A program made the position numbers and the translations under genes. This document shows, one piece after another, positions 1-7,261 of a DNA stretch of 17,937 nt. This stretch comes from CAILLO01 sp964579735. Lineage in GTDB: Bacteria; Bacillota; Clostridia; Saccharofermentanales; UBA5734. The DNA lies in NCBI GenBank assembly GCA_964579735.1, contig CAZOHH010000046.1:1-17937 (forward strand). Direction: 5' to 3'. How positions within the stretch are numbered: the stretch's first letter is position 1; every line of letters begins with the position of its first letter. Under the pieces are notes generated by a model. It searched no databases. It saw only the letters and a list, made by a program, of their open reading frames with translations, and had not been told where the DNA came from.

Positions 1-191
1 TCATGAAGAACCGCACCAGCTTCGTCATCGCCCACCGCCTGTCCACCATCCGCGATGCCGACCACATCCTCGTCATGCGCGACGGCGACATCGTCGAGCA
101 GGGGACCCACGTGGAACTGCTCGCCGCCCGCGGCTTCTACTACGACATGTACAGCAGCCAGTTCGAGACCGGGCTCGAAGAGAGCGCGTAG
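1..191 (+). CDS. ABC transporter ATP-binding/permease protein, C-terminal end (partial)
   Basis: Only the last 62 or so codons are inside the window; the gene begins upstream. The peptide contains the H-loop region IAHRLSTIRDADHI followed by VMRDGDIVEQGTH, the standard end of the nucleotide-binding domain in MsbA/LmrA-type exporters where permease and ATPase are fused. The histidine of the H-loop contacts the ATP gamma-phosphate in this family. After it comes a short tail ending FETGLEESA and a TAG stop. Walker A, Walker B and the transmembrane part are not visible, so substrate and partner subunit cannot be given. The family call is secure; the fused-exporter subtype is inferred from the tail (GFYYDMYSSQF), which resembles heterodimeric exporter halves. 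A large hairpin lies about 70 bases downstream. Confidence 0.9.
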   Translation, partial: MKNRTSFVIAHRLSTIRDADHILVMRDGDIVEQGTHVELLAARGFYYDMYSSQFETGLEESA

Positions 192-259
192 AGCAAGCGC
201 CGCGCGCAGACGCGGGTAAAGCCGGCAAGTTCCGGGAAACCGGGAAACCGGATAACACA

Positions 260-307
260 AAAGTCGGACGACAAATGTGGGAAAACTCACATAAGTCGTC
301 CGACTTT
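260..307 (+). terminator. Long perfect hairpin, probable terminator after the ABC gene
   Basis: A 13-bp perfect inverted repeat (260-272 with 295-307, AAAGTCGGACGAC and its complement) encloses a second 7-bp stem (275-281 with 286-292, one G-U pair) and an AAAA loop. The right arm ends in TTT and the left arm begins with AAA, so it could terminate on either strand, but the T-run is short. It ends 14 bases before a perfect TATAAT, so its right arm covers the -35 position of the next promoter and could instead be a regulatory site. Confidence 0.5.
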
Positions 308-317
308 CGTGTATGGG

Positions 318-326
318 TGATATAAT
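318..326 (+). promoter_or_regulatory. Extended -10 promoter for the AAA_14 ATPase gene and probably the sugar operon
   Basis: TGATATAAT matches the extended -10 consensus (TGnTATAAT) exactly, with the TATAAT at 321-326. No good -35 hexamer is present 17 bases upstream; that place is taken by the right arm of the hairpin. Transcription would start near 333, which excludes an upstream in-frame ATG at 313 as the start of the next gene. It is the only convincing promoter seen before the genes at 382-5488. Confidence 0.6.
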
Positions 327-381
327 CGGAAATGGAAACGCTCCACTGCTTCAAAGGGGAGAGACTTCAGAGGAGGCCGCC

Positions 382-1707
382 ATGAACCGAAGCGCCATGG
401 AAGACCTGGTCGCATGGAAGAACCGCAACGGACGAAAGCCGCTTATCCTCCGCGGCGCCAGGCAGGTCGGGAAGACCTGGCTCATGAAGGAATTCGGGAG
501 CCGACATTTCGAGTCCGTCGCCTACGTGAACTTCGAGGACAACTCTCGAATGGAGCGGTTGTTCACTGCGGACCTGGACATTCCTCGTATCCTTCAAGGA
601 ATTTCCATCGAAACGGGCGTGGCAATCGATCCGGAGAAAACCCTGCTGATCTTCGACGAAGTCCAGGCGGTACCGCGCGCCCTGACCTCCCTGAAGTATT
701 TCAACGAGAATGCGCCTGGAATCGCGATTGTCGCAGCGGGCTCGCTGCTTGGCGTCGCCCTGCACCCCGGCACCTCCTTCCCAGTCGGCAAGGTCGAATT
801 CCTCGACATCCACCCACTCTCCTTCTTGGAATATCTCGACGCAAACGGGGAGGCCCCGCTCGTCGACGCGCTTTCCCAAAAGGACTGGTCCCTCCTAGGG
901 GTCTTCCACGAAAGAATGACCCAGCTCCTCAAGACCTATCTTCTAGTCGGCGGAATGCCTGAAGCGGTCGTTGCCTACACCGCCACGAAGAACCCGATGG
1001 ACGCCAGAAGCGTGCATGGACGCATTCTGGAAGCCTACGAGCAGGACTTCTCCAAACATGCTCCGCCATCGACCGTTCCCCGTATCCGGATGCTCTGGAA
1101 GTCACTTCCTTCGCAATTGGCCCGCGAAAACCGGAAATTCCTGTACGACCTGGTCAAGGAACATGCACGCGCCCGGGAATACGAACTCGGACTTCTCTGG
1201 CTCGTCGACAGCGGTCTCGTCCATAAAGTGCACCGGGTCTCGAAACCGTCGATGCCACTCGCGGCTTATCAGGACCTGAAGGCCTTCAAGCTCTTCTGCG
1301 TCGATGTCGGACTACTTGCGACGATGGCCCAGTTGGATCCGCGTTCGGTTCTGGAAGGGGACAAGGTCTTTGAAGAATTCAAGGGAGCACTGACGGAACA
1401 ATATGTCCTGCAGCAACTGCTGAGCCTGTCGGGTCCCCGCCGGATCCCGGTACCCTACTACTGGTCTTCCGAGCGCAGCGATGGTGAAATCGATTTCGTC
1501 CTGCAGTTGGAGCGAGGAATCATCCCGTTGGAAGTGAAAGCATCGGAAAATCTCCAGGCCAAGAGCCTTCGCGCATACCGCGATGCCTTCGCGCCCCCTC
1601 TTTGCGTACGTACCTCCCTGGCCGGTTACCGCAAGGAGGAATGGTTGGTCAATCTTCCTCTATACGCCGTTTCGCTTGTTCCTCACCTTCTCGACGCACC
1701 GCTCTAG
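382..1707 (+). CDS. AAA_14/DUF4143-family ATPase with C-terminal nuclease-like domain
   Basis: 441 residues, complete. The N-terminal P-loop ATPase (AAA_14) shows Walker A GARQVGKT at about residues 25-32 and Walker B LLIFDE at about 88-93. The C-terminal DUF4143 part contains EID at about 369-371 and EVK at 384-386, spaced like the core of a PD-(D/E)xK nuclease fold. The start at ATG 382 is chosen because GAGGAGG lies 5-6 bases before it, while the upstream ATG at 313 falls inside the promoter. These ATPases are abundant, often laterally moved and functionally poorly understood; links to mobile-element or stress functions are suggested but unproven. It lies 24 bases before the GH127 gene and appears cotranscribed with it, although nothing in it points to carbohydrate metabolism. 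A second family member sits at 16122. Family call firm, function unknown. Confidence 0.9.
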   Translation: MNRSAMEDLVAWKNRNGRKPLILRGARQVGKTWLMKEFGSRHFESVAYVNFEDNSRMERLFTADLDIPRILQGISIETGVAIDPEKTLLIFDEVQAVPRALTSLKYFNENAPGIAIVAAGSLLGVALHPGTSFPVGKVEFLDIHPLSFLEYLDANGEAPLVDALSQKDWSLLGVFHERMTQLLKTYLLVGGMPEAVVAYTATKNPMDARSVHGRILEAYEQDFSKHAPPSTVPRIRMLWKSLPSQLARENRKFLYDLVKEHARAREYELGLLWLVDSGLVHKVHRVSKPSMPLAAYQDLKAFKLFCVDVGLLATMAQLDPRSVLEGDKVFEEFKGALTEQYVLQQLLSLSGPRRIPVPYYWSSERSDGEIDFVLQLERGIIPLEVKASENLQAKSLRAYRDAFAPPLCVRTSLAGYRKEEWLVNLPLYAVSLVPHLLDAPL

Positions 1708-1731
1708 GGAACGTTCTCCAGGAGGTACCCC

Positions 1732-3609
1732 ATGAAAACATTCCAGTCGATCGAGTTCCCCCGGGTTTCCATCGAGCGGGGATTCTGGCATGAAAAGCAG
1801 GAGCTGGTCCGACGCGAGACGCTGCCGACCGTCGAACGCGTGTTCCGGGAGACGCACCGCTTCGACGCGTTCCGATTCGACTGGAAGCCCGGAATGGACT
1901 GGGCGCCCCACATCTTCTGGGAATCCGACATCGCGAAGTGGGCGGAGTCCGTGGCCTATTGTCTGCGCCAGGGCCGCGACGAAGCGCTCGAGCGGTCCGT
2001 GGACGAGATCGTCGCGCTCATCGAGGAGCACCAGGAGCCCAACGGCTACTTCAACATCCACTTCACCGTCGTCGAGCCGGAGGCGCGCTTCCGGAAGCGG
2101 ACGGAGCACGAGCTCTACTGCGCCGGGCACCTGATCGAGGCCGCCGTCGCCTACTACGAAGCCACCGGAAAGGATGCCTTCCTCCAAGCGATGCGCCGCT
2201 ACGCGGACCACATCGACCAGGTGTTCCGGGTCGATCCTTCCGCTGCCTTCGACACGTGCGGGCACGAGGAGATCGAGCTGGCGCTGGTCAAGCTCTACCG
2301 CTGCACCGGCGAGCGCCGGTACCTGGACCTGACCCGGCACTTCCTCGACCGCCGCGGGTGCAGCGAGAGGGACGCCCAGGCCTTCTATCCATGGGCGAAC
2401 GCGCGATATGCCCAGGACCACGCCCCCGTAAGGGGGCAATCCACTGCGGAGGGGCACGCCGTCCGCTGCATGTACCTGTGCTGCGCCATGGCGGACCTGG
2501 CTCTCGAGGACCGGGACGAGGCGATGCTCGACGCATGCCGCAGGATCTTCGACAACCTCGCCGACCGCCGGATGTACGTCACCGGCGGCATCGGATCCTC
2601 TTCCCTCGGGGAGGCCTTCACGATCGATTACGACCTCCCCAATCAGGAGGCCTACGCCGAGACCTGCGCCGCCATCGGCCTCATGCTCTTCACCCGTCGG
2701 ATGCTGTGCCTCGACCCCGATGCACGATATGCCGACGTCGCGGAACGGGCCCTGTACAACGGATTCCTTTCCAGCCTCTCCCTGGACGGCCGGTCCTTCT
2801 TCTACGAGAATCCGCTGGAAATCGATCCGGCATCGCGCGACCGGGACGCCTCCGTCGATATGGGCCGGCCGCGCTGGCCACTGATGGAGCGCATCAGCGA
2901 TTTCTCCTGCTCCTGCTGCCCCCCGAACATCACCCGGTTCATCGCATCCATCGGAAACATGCTGTACACGTTCGACGACGAGTCCCTGTACGTCCACCAT
3001 TACATGGACAGCACGACGCGCACGCCGGTCGGCGAAAGCACGATCGAAATCCGACAGGAAACTCGATATCCCGTCGACGGAAAGGTCCGGATCGTCGTAT
3101 CCGGTCTGGCGGGGCGGCATCTGTCGGTCCGCATCCCGGAATGGTGCACAGGTGCCACGGCCTGGATCGACGGCGAGGAAGCCTCCTGGAAGGGGGTCCG
3201 CGGATACGCCGACCTGGGTCCGGTGGAGGATGGCGCGGTCGTGGATCTCGACCTCCCCATGAATCCGTTCCTCGTGGAGACCTCCCCGCATGTGCATGCG
3301 GCAGCCGGGCGGGTGGCGCTGCAGCGCGGACCGGTGGTGTACTGTCTCGAGGGAGTCGACAATGGACCCGACCTGTGCGACGTCGCTGTGCCACTTCAGA
3401 TCTCGAACGCGTTGGAACGCTTCGATCCGACCCTGGGGACGGTCGTCCTCGAGCTGGACGGGTTCCGACGGGAGACGGAGACCTTCGGCGGCTCGCTCTA
3501 CCGCAAGGTCGGCCTACTGGAGACGAAAGGGCGGCTGACCTTCATACCGTACTATGCCTTCGCGAATCGCGGAGCGACCGAGATGGTCGTCTGGGTCCGG
3601 AAGGGATAG
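1732..3609 (+). CDS. GH127 family glycosidase, probable beta-L-arabinofuranosidase
   Basis: 625 residues, close to the 650 or so of the characterised family member HypBA1. Family landmarks are intact: VTGGIGSSSLGEAF with Glu294 at the acid/base position (Glu322 in HypBA1), ETC at residues 310-312 and CSCCPPN with Cys395-Cys396. In HypBA1 two cysteines, a glutamate and the nucleophile cysteine bind zinc; the equivalents here are Glu310, Cys312, Cys395 and Cys396, with Cys395 as nucleophile. The N-terminal two-thirds is the (alpha/alpha)6 barrel (FDTCGHEEIELALVKLY near residue 180) and the rest is beta-sandwich. No signal peptide, so it acts in the cytoplasm on imported oligosaccharides, releasing beta-linked L-arabinofuranose or a similar sugar. 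AGGAGG sits 6 bases before the ATG. Followed by isomerase and oxidoreductase genes, consistent with a catabolic operon. The exact substrate is inferred. Confidence 0.93.
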   Translation: MKTFQSIEFPRVSIERGFWHEKQELVRRETLPTVERVFRETHRFDAFRFDWKPGMDWAPHIFWESDIAKWAESVAYCLRQGRDEALERSVDEIVALIEEHQEPNGYFNIHFTVVEPEARFRKRTEHELYCAGHLIEAAVAYYEATGKDAFLQAMRRYADHIDQVFRVDPSAAFDTCGHEEIELALVKLYRCTGERRYLDLTRHFLDRRGCSERDAQAFYPWANARYAQDHAPVRGQSTAEGHAVRCMYLCCAMADLALEDRDEAMLDACRRIFDNLADRRMYVTGGIGSSSLGEAFTIDYDLPNQEAYAETCAAIGLMLFTRRMLCLDPDARYADVAERALYNGFLSSLSLDGRSFFYENPLEIDPASRDRDASVDMGRPRWPLMERISDFSCSCCPPNITRFIASIGNMLYTFDDESLYVHHYMDSTTRTPVGESTIEIRQETRYPVDGKVRIVVSGLAGRHLSVRIPEWCTGATAWIDGEEASWKGVRGYADLGPVEDGAVVDLDLPMNPFLVETSPHVHAAAGRVALQRGPVVYCLEGVDNGPDLCDVAVPLQISNALERFDPTLGTVVLELDGFRRETETFGGSLYRKVGLLETKGRLTFIPYYAFANRGATEMVVWVRKG

Positions 3610-3648
3610 GCTCGACCGTGATGACGACAAAGGAAAGGACCGACTGCA

Positions 3649-4461
3649 ATGAAGTATTCGTTCATGAGCTTCTCGTGCCCCGACCTCGATTTCGACGAAT
3701 CCTTGAAATTGGCGAAGAAGTATGGGTATACCGGATTCGAACCCCGCACCTCCTCAGGGCACCGACATGGAATCGAAGTCGGGGCGCCTGGACCGTTCCT
3801 GCGGGAAGTGAAGGACAAAGCGATGGAATCCGGAATCTCGGTCTGCTGCCTCGCGACCGGCTGCCATTTTTCCGACCCCGCAAGAAACGCCGAGAACCTG
3901 GAGCTGGCCCGAAGAAGCATCGAACTGGCCTCCGAAGTCGGAGCTCCGGTCGTTCGGGTCTTCGGTGGAAGGATCCCTGAAGGCATGGCGCGTGACCGCA
4001 GCGAGCAGGCCATCATCGAATCCTTGGCGAATCTCGCGGAAGAGGCCCGCAGCCAAGGCGTAACCGTCTGCATCGAGACGCACGACGACTGGTGCGATCC
4101 GCGGAATGTCGCAAGGATTCTTATGGCGGTGGACCGGCCCTCGATCGCCGCCAACTGGGACATCATGCATCCGGTACTGACCGGAGGGACTTCCATGGCG
4201 TCGGCCTTCGAGGTCCTCAAGCCCTGGATCCGTCACGTCCACGTCCATGATGGCCACAAGATCGACGAAAAGCTGGTCTTCCTGCCGATCGGCTCAGGGC
4301 TGGTGGACCACGCGACCGCCCTCGTCCTCCTCGAGGACTCTGGGTATGGTGGCTTCGTCAGTGGAGAGTGGATCGACTGGGAACCCTACGACACCCACCT
4401 CCCGCGGGAAATCGCCGCCATGCGCGCAGCGCTTGCGGAGCATACAAGAAGGGAGAACTAG
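3649..4461 (+). CDS. Sugar phosphate isomerase/epimerase family protein (xylose-isomerase-like TIM barrel)
   Basis: 270 residues, normal length for the AP-endonuclease-2/xylose-isomerase-like superfamily. It starts MKYSFMSFSCPDLDFDESL, with the usual first barrel strand, and carries the conserved metal-site series: CIETHDDW (Glu143), ANWDIMHP (Asp171, His174), HVHVHDGH and SGEWID near the C-terminus. These enzymes isomerise or epimerise sugars and related keto compounds with a divalent metal, and some act as dehydratases. ATG 3649 is preceded by AAAGGAAAGGA. The gap to the GH127 gene is 39 bases and to the next gene only a few, so an operon is likely. Together with the neighbouring dehydrogenase it may act by oxidation-epimerisation steps on the sugar released by the glycosidase; this is inferred from position. 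Substrate unknown. Confidence 0.88.
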   Translation: MKYSFMSFSCPDLDFDESLKLAKKYGYTGFEPRTSSGHRHGIEVGAPGPFLREVKDKAMESGISVCCLATGCHFSDPARNAENLELARRSIELASEVGAPVVRVFGGRIPEGMARDRSEQAIIESLANLAEEARSQGVTVCIETHDDWCDPRNVARILMAVDRPSIAANWDIMHPVLTGGTSMASAFEVLKPWIRHVHVHDGHKIDEKLVFLPIGSGLVDHATALVLLEDSGYGGFVSGEWIDWEPYDTHLPREIAAMRAALAEHTRREN

Positions 4462-4465
4462 ACGA

Positions 4466-5488
4466 ATGGCGATCCGAACCGCGATCATCGGATATGGGAG
4501 AAGCGGAAGCAGCCTGCATGCGGACCCGATCGAAGCCCTGCCGGAATTCGAACTCGTCGCCGTCTGCGATATCGATCCTTCGGCGCGGGCAAAAGCGGAA
4601 GCCCGCTTCCATTGCAGGACCTATGAGGACTACAAGGTCATGCTTTCCGCGGAAACCCTCGACCTGGTCGTCATCGTCACGCGAAGCCACCAGCACTGCG
4701 GGATGACCTGCGATTGCCTCGCTGCGGGCGTGAACGTCCTGGTCACCAAACCATGGGCGCTGGATGCCGTGGAGGCGCTCCGCATGATCGCCGCTTCGAA
4801 GGAATCGGGGAAGCTTCTCCTGCCCTGGCTTCCCAGCCGTTGGGGTGGAGATCTGGTGCGTCTCAAGGAGCTGGTTGCGTCCGGCGTGATCGGAAAGGTA
4901 TTCCAGATCCGGAGAAGCGAGTTCAATCTGGGCACACGAGCGGACTGGCAGACGGAACGCAGGTTCGGAGGGGGGTATCTGCTCAACTGGGGTCCCCACC
5001 TCGTCGACCAGCCCCTTCAGCTCGCAGGAAGCCCGGTCCGGTCCGTTTTCGGGGAGTTGAAGCAGATCAAGAATCCCGGGGATGTCGAGGACGTGTTCTT
5101 CGCCGTCCTGCGGACCGAAAACGCCATCACGGTCGTATCGGAGTACAACGTCGGGGCGCGAGGATTTCCCAACTGGGTCGTGCAAGGAGACAAGGGTACG
5201 ATCACCGTCCATGAGACGGAAATCGAGATCTTCTGCGCCCAGCCTGTGGCCCCGCCCGACCCGCAGGCCTTCGGAACGTCCCCTGTCGTCGTGGCGACGA
5301 AGGACGACTCCGGAAGCGTGACCCAGGTCAACCGCTACGGCGACGCGATGGAGATCTACCCCTGCATCGCGCGGGCCGTTCGGGGGGAGTCGCCCTATGC
5401 CATTCCGACGGAAAGCGCGCTCGAACTCACACGAGTCCTGGATGCGATCCGAACGTCCAGCGAGACTGGGTCCGTCGTGCGTCTCTGA
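4466..5488 (+). CDS. Gfo/Idh/MocA family NAD(P)-dependent oxidoreductase
   Basis: 340 residues. The Rossmann fold begins TAIIGYGRSG (GxGxxG, residues 9-14), followed by AVCDIDPSARAKA at the end of the second strand. VTKPWALDA carries the catalytic lysine (Lys95; the family usually has EKP, here TKP). In the second half GGGYLLNWGPHLVDQ supplies the conserved histidine and aspartate (His178, Asp181). Members oxidise or reduce cyclic sugars and inositols with a nicotinamide cofactor in the cytoplasm. The ATG at 4466 lies 4 bases after the stop of the isomerase gene, with GGGAG about 10 bases upstream; longer in-frame readings would run into the preceding gene. It is the last gene of the GH127 operon. 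No clear terminator follows. Substrate cannot be read from the sequence. Confidence 0.9.
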   Translation: MAIRTAIIGYGRSGSSLHADPIEALPEFELVAVCDIDPSARAKAEARFHCRTYEDYKVMLSAETLDLVVIVTRSHQHCGMTCDCLAAGVNVLVTKPWALDAVEALRMIAASKESGKLLLPWLPSRWGGDLVRLKELVASGVIGKVFQIRRSEFNLGTRADWQTERRFGGGYLLNWGPHLVDQPLQLAGSPVRSVFGELKQIKNPGDVEDVFFAVLRTENAITVVSEYNVGARGFPNWVVQGDKGTITVHETEIEIFCAQPVAPPDPQAFGTSPVVVATKDDSGSVTQVNRYGDAMEIYPCIARAVRGESPYAIPTESALELTRVLDAIRTSSETGSVVRL

Positions 5489-5615
5489 CGGACGACGCAG
5501 GCAATACAAGCGGCGACGCACTGCGTGTGGAAGAACTCCTGGAACGAGAAGATGAGACCGTCGCAGTGCACGACAGTCCCATCATCTACTTCAGGCAGTC
5601 TCGAGTCTATCCGGA

Positions 5616-5879
5616 TCAGCCCCGATGACCCCCGTGCGAGAACAGGTTGATTATGGTCAGGAGAATGACGGCACCGCCGATTGCGATCAAGAGGCTGCGG
5701 AAATCGAAGACCATCAGACTGCCGATGCCGAGGAGCGAAGCGACCCAGCCACCGATCACGGAGCCGACCAGACCGACGATGAGATTGGCGAGAAGCCCCA
5801 TGCGGGCGCTGTTTCCGGTCAGCATGCTGGCTACCCAGCCTGCGACCACACCGAAAACGATCCATAGAAGAATTCCCAT
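5616..5879 (-). CDS. GlsB/YeaQ/YmgE family stress-response membrane protein
   Basis: 87 residues with three hydrophobic segments. It opens MGILLWIVFGVVAGWVAS and has the glycine-rich core VGLVGSVIGGWVASLLG and a short polar end GGHRG, the hallmark pattern of the transglycosylase-associated (GlsB/YeaQ/YmgE) family. These small inner-membrane proteins accompany general and envelope stress responses; their biochemical role is not established. An AAGG motif lies 8-12 bases before the ATG at 5879. It is the last gene of a minus-strand set that begins with a YggT-like gene at 6708, separated from the preceding small ORF by 55 bases. Confidence 0.92.
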   Translation of the reverse strand: MGILLWIVFGVVAGWVASMLTGNSARMGLLANLIVGLVGSVIGGWVASLLGIGSLMVFDFRSLLIAIGGAVILLTIINLFSHGGHRG

Positions 5880-5934
5880 GATTCATACCTTGCCTTTCAG
5901 ATCCATCGCGCCGTGATGGCGGCGACGGGGACGT

Positions 5935-6156
5935 TCATCTGCGATGTGTCATGTCTCTTTTCAGAGCCAACGCTTTCCTGCGGACCGGATTCATTCGCCA
6001 AAGGATCAGCGAGACCGCACTGGCTGCGAGGACGAGCACGAGTATATCTACCATGATCGGAGTTGCGCTGCCCCATATACGCTCGGCCCAATGGATGACA
6101 GGATCGGCTCCGAACTGGAAATCCATGAAGGACTTACCACTGACAAGCGCCCACAT
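5935..6156 (-). CDS. Small predicted membrane protein, unknown function
   Basis: 73 residues if started at 6156. One clear transmembrane helix lies in the middle-to-C-terminal part (MVDILVLVLAASAVSLILW), preceded by an aromatic, probably amphipathic stretch (PVIHWAERIWG) and followed by a strongly basic tail (RRKALALKRDMTHRR), which predicts a cytoplasmic C-terminus. I do not recognise a family. An internal ATG at 6126 is an equally possible start, because neither start has a strong ribosome binding site. It begins 7 bases after the stop of the 51-aa gene, so the two are probably cotranscribed, and it shares the theme of small stress-type membrane proteins with its neighbours. Confidence 0.6.
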   Translation of the reverse strand: MWALVSGKSFMDFQFGADPVIHWAERIWGSATPIMVDILVLVLAASAVSLILWRMNPVRRKALALKRDMTHRR

Positions 6157-6163
6157 GTCAGGA

Positions 6164-6319
6164 CTACTTTCCGAGCAGGAGCAGGATACCGGCCGCGAGT
6201 GCGAGAACGGCTAGAATCAGTCCTTGACCTGGGAAATTGATGCTGACGAGAGCCAGGACGCCGGTCGCGATCAACCAGACTGCAAGAAGGATCATGCCGA
6301 GATTCTTCGGGGTTTTCAT
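6164..6319 (-). CDS. 51-residue predicted membrane protein
   Basis: A short ORF of 51 codons that is easily missed by length cut-offs. It starts MKTPKNLGMILLAVWLIATG and ends with a second hydrophobic run before LLLLGK, so two transmembrane helices are joined by a short INFPGQG loop. The ATG at 6319 overlaps the stop of the YggT-like gene as ATGA, and GAGAGG lies about 9 bases upstream, indicating translational coupling. Similar two-helix proteins occur beside YggT/GlsB-type genes in other bacteria, as I recall them, but none has an assigned function. The overlap, ribosome binding site and clean hydrophobic pattern make it a real gene in my judgement. Confidence 0.72.
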   Translation of the reverse strand: MKTPKNLGMILLAVWLIATGVLALVSINFPGQGLILAVLALAAGILLLLGK

Positions 6320-6708
6320 GAGTTCGACCTCTCTACATTTTCCTGGACAGGCGCTGGCTGCGTGACCTGCGTCTTCTCGAGGCGCCGGCTGCCGCTACCC
6401 ATCAGCTTCAGGATGCCCAGACCAACGAGTGCGACGACGAGCAGGACGATCAGAGTCGCAGGTTCGAAGACCATGCCGGGGGCCGTCATCTTGGGGAATA
6501 TTCCCTCGAAGATGCTGACGGCTGGCTGTGAAACGGAATAGAGACCCTTCACGAAGCCGTTGTCGCTGTTGGCGCCGAGCAGCATGAAGAAGAGACGGAA
6601 CGCGAAGACGACTTCCAATAGGCCGAAGAGGACGGTGATGAGCCGCCTCGCTGGACGTCCTTCAGAATGGGTATCGCGGGTTTCTGTCGTTCTAGAAATC
6701 GGATCCAT
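6316..6708 (-). CDS. YggT-family-like membrane protein
   Basis: 130 residues from ATG 6708, which has GGAGGT 6 bases upstream; a longer in-frame reading to 6768 lacks such a site. A polar N-terminus (MDPISRTTETRD) is followed by a first hydrophobic segment (LITVLFGLLEVVFAFRLFFML), then GANSDNGFVKGLYSVSQPAV, a second hydrophobic stretch (ATLIVLLVVALVGLGILKLM) and a polar C-terminal tail. The arrangement helix, FR..., loop with Y.ls.P, helix is the YggT repeat unit seen in osmotic-shock and cell-division-associated membrane proteins. First gene of a minus-strand group with the 51-aa, 73-aa and GlsB-like genes. The promoter probably lies in the AT-rich divergent region near 6832-6860. Confidence 0.8.
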   Translation of the reverse strand: MDPISRTTETRDTHSEGRPARRLITVLFGLLEVVFAFRLFFMLLGANSDNGFVKGLYSVSQPAVSIFEGIFPKMTAPGMVFEPATLIVLLVVALVGLGILKLMGSGSRRLEKTQVTQPAPVQENVERSNS

Positions 6709-6827
6709 GAGAGTACCTCCAAGTGGGTGGTGGCTGAACCTTTCGATGCTCGGGAAGGCAGAAGTCACTGGGTAGGTATGAATGCATCATGCGAATCGGC
6801 CTTTATCAACATTCAATACACAATCTG

Positions 6828-6851
6828 TTTGTGAATACAGAGTATCACAAA
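6828..6851. promoter_or_regulatory. Inverted repeat, possible operator between divergent stress genes
   Basis: TTTGTGA (6828-6834) and TCACAAA (6845-6851) form a 7-bp inverted repeat with a 10-base spacer. A third half-site of the same kind, CACAA, is at 6819-6823. The region is strongly AT-rich compared with its surroundings and sits between the YggT-like gene (minus) and the YtxH gene (plus). The spacing (TGTGA-N10-TCACA) differs from the N6 spacing of a CRP/FNR site, so the regulator is unknown. Confidence 0.4.
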
Positions 6852-6854
6852 TTG

Positions 6855-6883
6855 TTGCAAATGTATACATATCGTAATACAAT
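6855..6883 (+). promoter_or_regulatory. Promoter for the YtxH/DUF948-like pair
   Basis: TTGCAA (6855-6860), a 17-base spacer and TACAAT (6878-6883) form a good sigma-A-like promoter; the spacer contains the perfect palindrome ATGTATACAT. Because TTGCAA is its own complement, it can also act as the -35 of a minus-strand promoter, with TATTCA 17 bases away at 6837-6832, which would serve the YggT-like operon. The minus-strand -10 is weak. Confidence 0.6.
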
Positions 6884-6949
6884 TAATCCGACGGTATCCA
6901 CCGTCTGTCACAAAGGTCAATCGGCAAGCAGCCGAAGAGGAGGTTCAAC

Positions 6950-7252
6950 ATGCTACAGGAATACAGAGATGTCATGAACGGAACATATCGGCGACGCGCC
7001 ACGAGGAACACACTGATCGGCGTACTGGCGGGGCTTCTTGCAGGAGCGGCAGCGGGCATTCTCCTCGCGCCGAAGGCAGGAAAGGAGACCCGTGCGGATA
7101 TAGCGACAGGAGTGAAGAAGGGTGCAGCGAAGGTCAAGGAGGTCGTGGAGGATGCAGCCGAAGCGACCAAGGAGAAGTTTGAAGAACTGAAGGGGCACAA
7201 GGACAAGGGCGCATCCAAGGAAGAACATGCAGAGACCCTTAAGAAGGAATGA
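6950..7252 (+). CDS. YtxH domain-containing protein
   Basis: 100 residues. One N-terminal transmembrane helix (TLIGVLAGLLAGAAAGILLA, about residues 21-40) runs into the signature APKAGKETRADI, then a lysine- and glutamate-rich, probably coiled-coil tail (KVKEVVEDAAEATKEKFEELK) to the C-terminus. This is the YtxH pattern; Bacillus YtxH belongs to the general stress regulon and similar proteins are gas-vesicle- or envelope-associated. GAGGAGG is placed 7 bases before the ATG at 6950. It follows the promoter at 6855-6883 and is followed after 9 bases by a DUF948-like gene, a pairing common in Bacillota. Function is not known at the biochemical level. Confidence 0.9.
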   Translation: MLQEYRDVMNGTYRRRATRNTLIGVLAGLLAGAAAGILLAPKAGKETRADIATGVKKGAAKVKEVVEDAAEATKEKFEELKGHKDKGASKEEHAETLKKE

Positions 7253-7261
7253 GGCTTGACC

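Noticed and set aside
232..251. Tandem CCGGGAAA repeat after the ABC gene.
   Set aside because: Only two and a half 8-base units; too short to call a repeat array.
1660..3980. Very long overlapping open frames inside the GH127 gene (545 codons on minus, 680 codons on plus in another frame).
   Set aside because: They are rich in Arg, Gly and Pro, have no recognisable domain, and cover a gene with intact GH127 catalytic motifs; they result from high GC.
6828..6851. CRP/FNR-type operator.
   Set aside because: Half-sites TGTGA and TCACA are separated by 10 bases instead of 6, so the standard site does not fit.
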